Shown here piece by piece: positions 6,871 to 14,892 of a stretch of DNA of 26,697 bases (positions within the stretch are counted from its first letter, which is position 1; each line of letters begins with the position of its first letter). The notes under the pieces were generated by a model, which searched no databases, had not been told where the DNA came from, and saw only the letters and a list, made by a program, of their open reading frames with translations. The DNA comes from Pusillimonas sp. UBA6240. GTDB taxonomy: Bacteria > Pseudomonadota > Gammaproteobacteria > Burkholderiales > Burkholderiaceae_B. Both the position numbers and the translations under genes were made by a program. The stretch spans positions 38,756-65,452 of the forward strand of contig DJWC01000162.1 of the NCBI GenBank assembly GCA_002441445.1. The letters run 5' to 3'.

Positions 6871-7695
6871 ATGGGAGCGGGCAGTAAGGTTTCAGTAGGA
6901 GTGGACATAGGGGGAACGTTTACCGATATTGTCGTTACAGACGGCGCCGGTTTCGCCAGAATCACCAAAGTCCCTTCTTCACGTCGCGATCCAAGCGAAC
7001 CGATTGCGACCCTGTTTGATGCATTGCTCCCATCGTGGCAGGTTTCGCCGGAACGGGTCATGCATTTCATTCACGGAACCACGGTTGCGACGAATGCGGT
7101 GCTGGAGAGAAAAGGCGCACGTCTCGGCATACTGACCACTGAAGGGTTTGAAGATGTTCTGGAAATCGGGAGGCAGAATCGCAAAGACATCTATGCATTG
7201 ATCCAAACGCCCGAAACCCCGGTATTCCTTGCTCCGGGAGCACGCCGGCTTGGCGTGCGAGAGCTGACGGATGCATCAGGCACCGTGGTGGTTCCCCTGG
7301 ATCTGCAGAGCTTGGATGCGCAGGTTCGCGCGCTTGTTGAAGACGGCGTCAATGCGATCGCGATCTGCTTTCTGTTCTCGTTCCTGAATTCCGCAAATGA
7401 ACAACAGGCAGCGGATTTCATTCGGGCAAAATACCCGGAAATCATGGTGTCCCTATCCTGCGAGGTGGATCCGGCATTTCGAGAATACGAACGCACATGC
7501 GTGACCGCCTTCGATGCTTACGTCAAACCAGGCCTCGATACTTATCTGAACGCCATAGAGAACAAGCTGCGCAGGGCCGGTGTGCGATGCGCCATGCATC
7601 TCATGCAGTCGCGCGGCGGCACGTGCTCATCGGAAATTGCCAGGCAGCGTCCAGTTCGGCTGTTTGCCAACGAGGGCTGGCATTGCCCAGAGTAA
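6871..7695 (+). CDS. truncated hydantoinase/oxoprolinase A subunit (N-terminal part)
   Basis: Hydantoinase A (HyuA) and 5-oxoprolinase proteins open cyclic amides in an ATP-dependent reaction, usually with a B subunit. This frame encodes 274 residues. It starts with the actin-fold phosphate loop VGVDIGGTFTDIVVTD (about 8-23), continues with FIHGTTVATNAVLERKGARLGILTTEGFEDVLEIGRQ, and reaches LMQSRGGTCSSEIARQRPVRL. There it breaks off into an unrelated tail, FANEGWHCPE. Family members normally continue with a glycine-rich SGPAAG segment and run to about 680 residues, so more than half is missing and no hyuB follows. ATG 6871 is chosen because GGGGGAGG lies just upstream. The GC content looks lower than in later genes. 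Probably inactive. Confidence 0.82.
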   Translation: MGAGSKVSVGVDIGGTFTDIVVTDGAGFARITKVPSSRRDPSEPIATLFDALLPSWQVSPERVMHFIHGTTVATNAVLERKGARLGILTTEGFEDVLEIGRQNRKDIYALIQTPETPVFLAPGARRLGVRELTDASGTVVVPLDLQSLDAQVRALVEDGVNAIAICFLFSFLNSANEQQAADFIRAKYPEIMVSLSCEVDPAFREYERTCVTAFDAYVKPGLDTYLNAIENKLRRAGVRCAMHLMQSRGGTCSSEIARQRPVRLFANEGWHCPE

Positions 7696-7699
7696 GCCG

Positions 7700-8644
7700 A
7701 TGCGATCTCCACCGCTCAATGCTCTCCGCTTTTTCGAGGCGGCGGCCCGGCTAGCCAGTTTTAGGCTCGCTGCCAAGGAATTATGCGTAACTGAAGCTGC
7801 GGTGAGCAGACAAATTAAATTGCTCGAATCCCGGCTCGGAGTCGAACTTTTCCATCGCGGCGACCGGCGGGTTACGCTTACAGAGGCCGGACAGCAGCTC
7901 TTTCCCGTGGTGAGAGAAATGTTTGTCAACCTTTCCACCACCATCGCAGAGATACTGGCGCAGCGTCGGGTGCTGCGCTTGTATTCAACCACTAGCTTCG
8001 CATTGGGCTGGCTTCTGCAGAGGCTCGCGGACTTCGAGCGGTACGATCCCTCTATCAGGGTCAGCCTGGAGACCGGCACCACGCCGGAGCTCAATCATTT
8101 TGCGTCGGATAGGCTCGACGCCTGCATCATTTATCTGCTCGATTCGCCGGCGGAGACCGATAAGCGAATTGTTCGAATCGTGGATGAGCAGGTGATTCCC
8201 GTTTGCGCGTCTGGCTTCCTGCCCAATGGCAGGCGGATCCCACCTTCGGATATACCCAAATACCGTCTTTTATATAACGAGCCTACGGGTCGGGATTGGC
8301 GGCGATGGTTCGCAAGGACGGAAGTGAATCAGGTCAATGAAGAATATCCCATACGATTGGATAGCGATAATGCCGCCATTCAGGCCGCCATAGCCGGCCA
8401 CGGAATAGCCTTGGCCAATTTGATATTTGTTTCCGCGCATTTGCGATCGGGCTGCCTGGTTCCCGCGTCCGACATTGCGCCTGTTTCCATTGGCGCGCAT
8501 TTTCTATTTTGCCCAACGGCGAAAGCATTTGAGTTGCAACGGGTTTCGGTATTCAGGCAATGGCTCGAAGAAGAAATTCGCCGTGACCTCGACAGTATCT
8601 TCTCGACGGGCTCCAAACGACACATGGGCAAAATTCCGGCATAA
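7700..8644 (+). CDS. LysR-family (GcvA-like) transcriptional regulator
   Basis: The 314-residue protein begins PPLNALRFFEAAARLASFRLAAKELCVTEAAVSRQIKLLESRLGVELFHR, the N-terminal winged helix-turn-helix of the GcvA/AmpR branch of LysR regulators. A type 2 periplasmic-binding-like effector domain follows (about 90-295), including LRLYSTTSFALGWLLQRLADFE and the late GIALANLIFVSAHLRSGCLV. The ATG at 7700 lies 4 bases after the stop of the truncated hydantoinase gene. The frame is open upstream, but ATG 7700 gives the normal family start. LysR genes are usually divergent from their targets; this placement behind a broken gene looks like a deletion product. The target is unknown. Confidence 0.92.
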   Translation: MRSPPLNALRFFEAAARLASFRLAAKELCVTEAAVSRQIKLLESRLGVELFHRGDRRVTLTEAGQQLFPVVREMFVNLSTTIAEILAQRRVLRLYSTTSFALGWLLQRLADFERYDPSIRVSLETGTTPELNHFASDRLDACIIYLLDSPAETDKRIVRIVDEQVIPVCASGFLPNGRRIPPSDIPKYRLLYNEPTGRDWRRWFARTEVNQVNEEYPIRLDSDNAAIQAAIAGHGIALANLIFVSAHLRSGCLVPASDIAPVSIGAHFLFCPTAKAFELQRVSVFRQWLEEEIRRDLDSIFSTGSKRHMGKIPA

Positions 8645-8739
8645 CGCTCATATTTTCGAGATTGGCTGTTCGCGGACCCACTGCTGACTTGATATTCGAA
8701 GAATGGTATCGTGGCCGAATTTCGGGTTGGGAGCGGCGT

Positions 8740-11700
8740 GTGCAAAGAATCGGAAGAATATTTTTGCCATGGATAGTTGGTCTTGCGTCGGTATGCGCGG
8801 TGGCCGTAATGGCGCCGGAGGCGGGTGCTGCGGCTTCGGCGCCGCGTCCGGCGGAGGGCGCCGCGCCCAGGATCACGCAATTCAATCCCCAAGGCCGGGT
8901 GGCCAAGGTCGAAAGCATCAAACTGTCTTTCGACACCGCCGTGGTGCCGTTCGGCGATGGCCAACTGGAAGCGCCGGTCGATGTCGCATGCAATGATCCG
9001 GAATTGAAGGGGGAGGGCAAGTGGCTGGACGGCCGGCGCTGGACCTACGTCTTTGACCGCGAGCCGGGCCCCGGGGTTCAGTGCGTGGCCACGGCCAGGC
9101 CCGACTTCCGCGGCTTGAACAACCAGCCGATTGCCGGCAAGACGCGGTTTTCATTCCAGACCGGCGGCCCTGTGCTCAGCAGCCATCAGCCTTACGGCGA
9201 TACGATAGACGAGGATCAGGTTTTTCTCCTGCGTTTCAACGGCGATGTGGATCCGGACAGCATCCTGGCCCATGTGCATTGCGCCGTGCAGGGGCTGGGC
9301 GAGTCCGTGCCCGTCAGATTGATCACCGGCGAAGACCGCAAGGACATATTGCGCGCGGCGTTTTTTTCCATGGCCGACAACTGGGATACGCCGGCCACGC
9401 AGTTGCTGCAGTGCAAGCGCCGCCTGCCGGCGGAGGCGCGGATTCAATTGCGGGTGGGGCCGGGGGTGGCGACGCCCGCCATGCCAGGGCGGCCGGCCGT
9501 GGCCAATGGCAAGGCGCAGGCGCTGGATTACACCGTCCGCAAGCCTTTCACCGCTGGTTTTACCTGCCTGCGGGAGCGCGCGGGCATGCCTTGCACGCCG
9601 GTTTCGTCCATGGCGGTGGAGTTTTCCGCTCCGGTGGAGCGCGAGCAGGCCGCCAGGCTCAGGCTGCGCACGCCCGCGGGCGAAGTGCAACCGTCCATCG
9701 ACGAGCAGGACAGCTATCGCGGCGGCATGACCAGGGTGTCGTTCAAGGGGCCGTTTCCAGAGCTTGCGAAGCTGTCGCTCGTCCTGCCGGAGGGCTTGCG
9801 GGATGATGCGGGGCGCGAATTGGCCAATGCCGATCAGTTTCCGCTGGAGATCCAGACGGCGGCGTTTCCTCCGCTCGTCAAGTTCGCCGCCGCGCCTTTC
9901 GGCGTGATAGAGCGCTACGCCGATACGCCCGCGGGAGGCGACGAGGCGCAGTCTCCGGCCGCCATACCCTTGACGGTACGCAATGTGGAGGCGCGGCTGA
10001 GCACGGCGGAACTGGCCGTCTCGGCCGGCAAGATCAATGATTACGCCACGCAGGACGATCGCGAGGCGCTGCGCTGGTATGCGCGCGTGCAGCGGCTGGA
10101 GGACAGCCGCCTGACCGCGAATCAATTGAAAGATGTGATGGCGGACCGGGCCTTGCGTTCCGAGGACCGGCCCTTGGTGGACACGCGGGGTTTTTCCGCG
10201 CTCAAAGGCAAGAAGGGCGTGCGGACGCTTGCCTTGCCGGGTGTATCCACCGATGATCCGCGTCCCTTCGAAGTCATAGGCGTGCCCATGTCCGAGCCCG
10301 GCTTCCATGTGCTGGAAGTGGAGTCGGCGCGGCTGGGCGGGTCGCTGCTGGAATCAGCCGGGCCCATGTACGTGCGCACTACGGCGCTGGTCACCAATCT
10401 GGCCGTGCATATCAAGCGCGGCCGGGACGACATCATGGCCTGGGTTACTACGCTGGACGACGGCAAAGTGGTGGCCGATGCCGCCATCGCGGTGCTGGAT
10501 TGCTCGGGCAAGCCGCTGGCGCGGGGCAAGACCGGCGCGGACGGGATATGGCATGCGCGGCAAAGTCTCGAAGCCCCCGATTACTGCGAAGACACGGGCT
10601 TGTCGGGCTTGTACGTGTCGGCGCGCATAGGGGCCGATCACCCGCTGGCCCATGGAAAAAGCGATTTTTCCTTTGCCTTTTCGACCTGGAACCGGGGCAT
10701 AGAATCCTGGCGCTTCAATGTGCCTACCGATACGCGCCCGACGCCGACCATGGTTGCGCATACGGTCATGGACCGCACGCTGTTGCGCGCCGGCGAGACG
10801 CTGTCGATGAAGCATTTCGTGCGCGTCCAGACGCGCAACGGGCTGGAGGCGCCACCCCAGTCTGGCAGTCGGCCGGACAAGCTGCTGATCGAACATCAAG
10901 GTTCCGACCAGCGCATCGAATTGCCCCTGGCCTGGGAGGCCACGCCGTCGGGCGGTTTGTCGGCGGTAAGCAGCTATGCCATTCCCGAGACCGCCCGCTT
11001 GGGCGTATATAGCGTGACCCTGACGGACAGCGAGGGCAATTGGTACGGCAGTTCCGAATTCCGCGTGGAAGAATTCAAGCTGCCTTTGCTGACGGGGCGG
11101 CTGCAGGTCAATGGCGCTGGCCAGGCGGGGCCCTTGGTCGCGCCGGCCGCGCTGCAGGCCGATATACAAGTGTCCTATGTATCCGGCGGACCGGCCGGCC
11201 GCTTGCCGGTTTCGCTTTCCGGCGTGCTGCGCGAGCGCGCCGTGAATTTTCCCGAATACGATGATTTCGCTTTCTATCCGCCCGATCCCGGCGAGGACGA
11301 GGACCGGACGGGTGAGGGCGCGGCCGCGGGCGTGCAAGAGCGGCAGGCGCTATTTCTGGACAAGCAGACCCTGGTGCTGGACGCGCAGGGCGGCGGGCGC
11401 TTGTCCGTGGACAGGCTGCCGGCCGTCGACAGGCCGCAAAGCCTGCTGTTCGAAGCCAGCTTCGCCGATCCCAATGGCCAGATCCAGACGCTGGCGCAGT
11501 CCGTACCGGTATGGCCGGCCGGCGTGCAGGCCGGCTTGCGCGCCGGCGGCTGGGTGCAGGCGGGAAAAGGCATGCGCATCCAGGCGCTGGCCTTGTCGCT
11601 GGACGGACGCCCGCGACCGGACGCGCCCATGGCGGTGACAGGGCAAGCGCGCATGGTCTATTCCACGCGCAAGCGCATGGTGGGCGGCTTCTATGCCTAT

Positions 11701-14700
11701 GACCACCATACCGAGACCCGCGACCTGGGCTCGCTGTGCGAAGGCCGCACGGATGCCCGCGGCATACTGGAATGCGACATTGCGCTCGACTACCCGGGGT
11801 CCATCCAGCTGATCGCCAACGCGCGGGACAGCGCAGGGCGCGTATCCAGGGCGGCGTCCACAGTATGGGTCAGCGGCGCGGAAGAACTGTGGTTCGGCGG
11901 CGAGAATGACGACCGCATCGATGTCATACCCGCCAGAAAAACCTGGAAGCCGGGGGAAACGGCGCAATTCCAGGTGCGCATGCCGTTCCGCAGCGCCACC
12001 GCACTGGTCGCGGTGGAGCGCGAGGGCGTGCTGGAAACCCATGTGGTCGAGCTGGAAGGAACGGACCCGGTCTTCGAGCTGCCGGTGCAGGCCAGTTGGG
12101 GTCCGAATGTCTATGTATCGGTGCTGGCCCTGCGCGGCAGGCTGTACGAGGTGCCATGGTATTCCTTCTTCAGCTGGGGATGGCGGCAGCCGGGCACTTG
12201 GTACGATGCTTTCATGGAGTCCGGCAAGAGCGTCCCCGCGCCCACCGCCTTCATCGATCTGGCCAAGCCCGCATTTCGCTATGGTTTGGCCGAGATCCGT
12301 GTCGCCGACGACGCCGACAGCCTGACTGTGAAGGTCAGCGCGGATCAAGCCTCTTACCAGTTACGCGAGCGGACCAAGGTCGCCATAGAGGTCAAGACCG
12401 CCGACGGCAAGCCCGCGGCGCATGGCACCGTGGCGTTTGCGGCGGTGGATCAGGCTTTGCTCGAACTGGCGCCCAACACCAGTTGGGATTTGCTTTCCGC
12501 CATGAGGCAATTGCGCAGCTATGGGGTTGAAACCGCCACGGCGCAAATGGAAGTCGTGGGCCGCCGGCATTACGGCCGGAAAGCCCTGCCGGCGGGCGGC
12601 GGGGGCGGCAAGAGCCCCACCCGCGAACTGCTCGACACCTTGTTGCTGTGGGAACCGTCGCTGCAGTTGGACGCGGAAGGCAAGGCCACTGTCGTGGTGC
12701 CCTTGAATGATGCAATTACCCGGTTCAAGCTGGTGGCGGTGGCCGATTACGGCGCGGACCGTTTCGGGACGGGTTCCGCCAGCATCGTCAGCACCCAGGA
12801 CCTGCAGGTGATTTCCGGCTTGCCGGCCCTGGTGCGCGAAGGCGACCGCTATCAGGCGGCCGTCACCGTGCGCAATGCCACGCAGCGCGGCATGCGCCTG
12901 GAAGTGAAGGCGGCTTATAGCGGCCAGGGCGTGCCCTCGGGCGCCCTTCCCGTGCAGAATGTCGAGCTGGCAGCCGGTGCGGCGCGCACGGTCACTTGGC
13001 CGGTGGACGCGCCCGAAAGCAATCTGCTCAATGAGGCGGCCACCTTGTCCTGGACGCTGGAGGCGCGCGAGCTGGAGGACGGAGGAACCCAAGTGCAAGC
13101 GGAAACACCGTCCGCGGAGGCGCGGTCCGCCGATGCGGCCGCCAATCCGGCGCAGGCTGGAGGCGCGCCCGCCGCTGCCGGGCGGATGCGGAAGGCCTCG
13201 GACAAGCTGGCGTTCAAGCAGCGCCTGCTGCCCGCCGTACCGTTGCGGACGCGGCAAGCCGTTATGCTGGCGCTGAAGTCGGGCGATCCACCGGTCAGCC
13301 TGCCCATTGCGCCTCCGCTGGGGGCTTTGCCCAACGCAAACGGCACGCCCCGCGGGGGCCTGCAGGTCCATGTCCAGTCATCGCTGGGCGGCGGCCTGCC
13401 GGGCGTGCGGGAATGGTTCGAGGCCTATCCTTATACCTGCCTGGAGCAACTGAGTTCCAAGGCGATAGGCTTGCGCAGCGGCGCGGAATGGGCCGACTTG
13501 ATGCGCCGTCTGCCCGACTATCTGGACGAAGACGGTCTGGCCGCTTACTTTCCTGGGGCCGCCCAAGCGGGGGCCGCCCAAGTGGGGGCTGGCGGAGCGA
13601 ATCAGGGCAACGAAGTGCTGACCGCCTATCTGCTTGCCGTCAGCCACGAGGCTCAGTCCCTGGGCCTGCCGTTCGCGCTGCCCGATCAGGCGCGGGAAGC
13701 CATGGCGCGCGGGCTGCTGGCTTTCGTGGAGGGCAGGCTTACCCGCCAGCGCTGGGCGCCGCAGCGCGATCTGGACACGCGCAAGCTGATGGCGCTGGAA
13801 GCCTTGTCGCGCTATGGTCTGGTCAAACCGCGCATGCTGACCAGCATCGCCATCGCGCCGGACCGCTGGCCGACCTCGGCGGTGATCGATTGGCTGGCGG
13901 TATTGCAGCGCGTGCAGGGCATTCCCCAACGGCAAGCGCAGATGGAGCAGGCGCGCCGCGTTTTGCTGGCCCGCATGGACAGCCAGGGCACGACGCTGTC
14001 CTTCGGCGCGGAAGGCTTGAACGATGCCTGGTGGCTGATGATCAGCCGCGAGAGCAACGCTGCCAAGCTGATGCTGACCGTGAGCGGCCAGCCTCAGTGG
14101 AATGAAGACATGCCGCGCTTGGCGCAAGGCTTGCTGGGCATGCAGCGCAACGGCGCCTGGCGCACCACCACGGCCAATCTGCTTGGCAGCCTGGCCATGG
14201 AAAAGTTCGCCCAGGCTTACGAGCGCATTCCGGTTTCCGGCCGGGTCGAGCTCGGTACAGAGGCGGGCGCGATCAAAACGCTGGATTGGGCGGATGCCGC
14301 AAGCCGACAGGGCGTACGCGCGCATGATTATTTTCTGCCCTGGGGCGCCGCGCCATCCGACACGCTGAGCCTGGAGCAGCAAGGGCGCGGCACGGCCTGG
14401 GCCACCTTGCGCTCGCTGGCCGCGGTGCCGGTGCTCCAGCCTGTTGCGGCGGGCTTTCAGGTGCAGCGCAGTATTACGCCGGTTTCTCAAGCGGCGCCGG
14501 GCAAGTGGTCGCCGGGCGACGTGTACCGCGTAAGGCTCAGCATCCGGGCTAAAACGCCGACGACCTGGGCGGTCCTGAGCGATCCCATTCCGGCCGGCGC
14601 CAGCATATTGGGCAGCGGCCTGGGCCGCGATTCCTTTATTGCCGCCCGGGGCGAATCCAGCGCCGATCCGTGGCGCATGCCGACTTTCGTGGAGCGCAGC

Positions 14701-14892
14701 TTCGAGGCCTATCGCGCCTATTATGACTATCTGCCGGCCGGCGTCACGACGGTTGAATATACGGTGCGCCTGAATACGGTAGGCAGCTTCCAGTTGCCGC
14801 CTACGCGCATCGAAGCGATGTACCAGCCGGATGTTTACGGCGAGCTGCCGAATTCCGATGCTTTCCATGTCCAGGCCGCAGGGGCGGAATAG
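8740..14892 (+). CDS. large secreted bacterial alpha-2-macroglobulin with CLEQ thioester
   Basis: The protein has about 2050 residues. Bacterial alpha-2-macroglobulins trap foreign proteases in the periplasm through a bait region and a thioester. A signal peptide (IFLPWIVGLASVCAVAVMA, within the first 33 residues) is visible. Macroglobulin-type beta domains fill the first two thirds, for example DRTLLRAGETLSMKHFVR near 680. The A2M signature LLWEPSLQLDAEGKATVVVPLNDAITRFKLVAVA starts near 1300, just after a run of five glycines. The thioester CLEQ is at about 1567-1570, followed by an alpha/alpha toroid. There is no lipobox cysteine, unlike E. coli YfhM, and the protein is longer than YfhM. 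GTG 8740 is chosen because GGGAG precedes it; a TTG at 8662 is also open. The end overlaps pbpC. Confidence 0.93.
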   Translation: MQRIGRIFLPWIVGLASVCAVAVMAPEAGAAASAPRPAEGAAPRITQFNPQGRVAKVESIKLSFDTAVVPFGDGQLEAPVDVACNDPELKGEGKWLDGRRWTYVFDREPGPGVQCVATARPDFRGLNNQPIAGKTRFSFQTGGPVLSSHQPYGDTIDEDQVFLLRFNGDVDPDSILAHVHCAVQGLGESVPVRLITGEDRKDILRAAFFSMADNWDTPATQLLQCKRRLPAEARIQLRVGPGVATPAMPGRPAVANGKAQALDYTVRKPFTAGFTCLRERAGMPCTPVSSMAVEFSAPVEREQAARLRLRTPAGEVQPSIDEQDSYRGGMTRVSFKGPFPELAKLSLVLPEGLRDDAGRELANADQFPLEIQTAAFPPLVKFAAAPFGVIERYADTPAGGDEAQSPAAIPLTVRNVEARLSTAELAVSAGKINDYATQDDREALRWYARVQRLEDSRLTANQLKDVMADRALRSEDRPLVDTRGFSALKGKKGVRTLALPGVSTDDPRPFEVIGVPMSEPGFHVLEVESARLGGSLLESAGPMYVRTTALVTNLAVHIKRGRDDIMAWVTTLDDGKVVADAAIAVLDCSGKPLARGKTGADGIWHARQSLEAPDYCEDTGLSGLYVSARIGADHPLAHGKSDFSFAFSTWNRGIESWRFNVPTDTRPTPTMVAHTVMDRTLLRAGETLSMKHFVRVQTRNGLEAPPQSGSRPDKLLIEHQGSDQRIELPLAWEATPSGGLSAVSSYAIPETARLGVYSVTLTDSEGNWYGSSEFRVEEFKLPLLTGRLQVNGAGQAGPLVAPAALQADIQVSYVSGGPAGRLPVSLSGVLRERAVNFPEYDDFAFYPPDPGEDEDRTGEGAAAGVQERQALFLDKQTLVLDAQGGGRLSVDRLPAVDRPQSLLFEASFADPNGQIQTLAQSVPVWPAGVQAGLRAGGWVQAGKGMRIQALALSLDGRPRPDAPMAVTGQARMVYSTRKRMVGGFYAYDHHTETRDLGSLCEGRTDARGILECDIALDYPGSIQLIANARDSAGRVSRAASTVWVSGAEELWFGGENDDRIDVIPARKTWKPGETAQFQVRMPFRSATALVAVEREGVLETHVVELEGTDPVFELPVQASWGPNVYVSVLALRGRLYEVPWYSFFSWGWRQPGTWYDAFMESGKSVPAPTAFIDLAKPAFRYGLAEIRVADDADSLTVKVSADQASYQLRERTKVAIEVKTADGKPAAHGTVAFAAVDQALLELAPNTSWDLLSAMRQLRSYGVETATAQMEVVGRRHYGRKALPAGGGGGKSPTRELLDTLLLWEPSLQLDAEGKATVVVPLNDAITRFKLVAVADYGADRFGTGSASIVSTQDLQVISGLPALVREGDRYQAAVTVRNATQRGMRLEVKAAYSGQGVPSGALPVQNVELAAGAARTVTWPVDAPESNLLNEAATLSWTLEARELEDGGTQVQAETPSAEARSADAAANPAQAGGAPAAAGRMRKASDKLAFKQRLLPAVPLRTRQAVMLALKSGDPPVSLPIAPPLGALPNANGTPRGGLQVHVQSSLGGGLPGVREWFEAYPYTCLEQLSSKAIGLRSGAEWADLMRRLPDYLDEDGLAAYFPGAAQAGAAQVGAGGANQGNEVLTAYLLAVSHEAQSLGLPFALPDQAREAMARGLLAFVEGRLTRQRWAPQRDLDTRKLMALEALSRYGLVKPRMLTSIAIAPDRWPTSAVIDWLAVLQRVQGIPQRQAQMEQARRVLLARMDSQGTTLSFGAEGLNDAWWLMISRESNAAKLMLTVSGQPQWNEDMPRLAQGLLGMQRNGAWRTTTANLLGSLAMEKFAQAYERIPVSGRVELGTEAGAIKTLDWADAASRQGVRAHDYFLPWGAAPSDTLSLEQQGRGTAWATLRSLAAVPVLQPVAAGFQVQRSITPVSQAAPGKWSPGDVYRVRLSIRAKTPTTWAVLSDPIPAGASILGSGLGRDSFIAARGESSADPWRMPTFVERSFEAYRAYYDYLPAGVTTVEYTVRLNTVGSFQLPPTRIEAMYQPDVYGELPNSDAFHVQAAGAE

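Noticed and set aside
9151..10308. 385-codon minus-strand open frame inside the macroglobulin gene
   Set aside because: No start signal or motif; explained by GC-rich third positions of the real gene.
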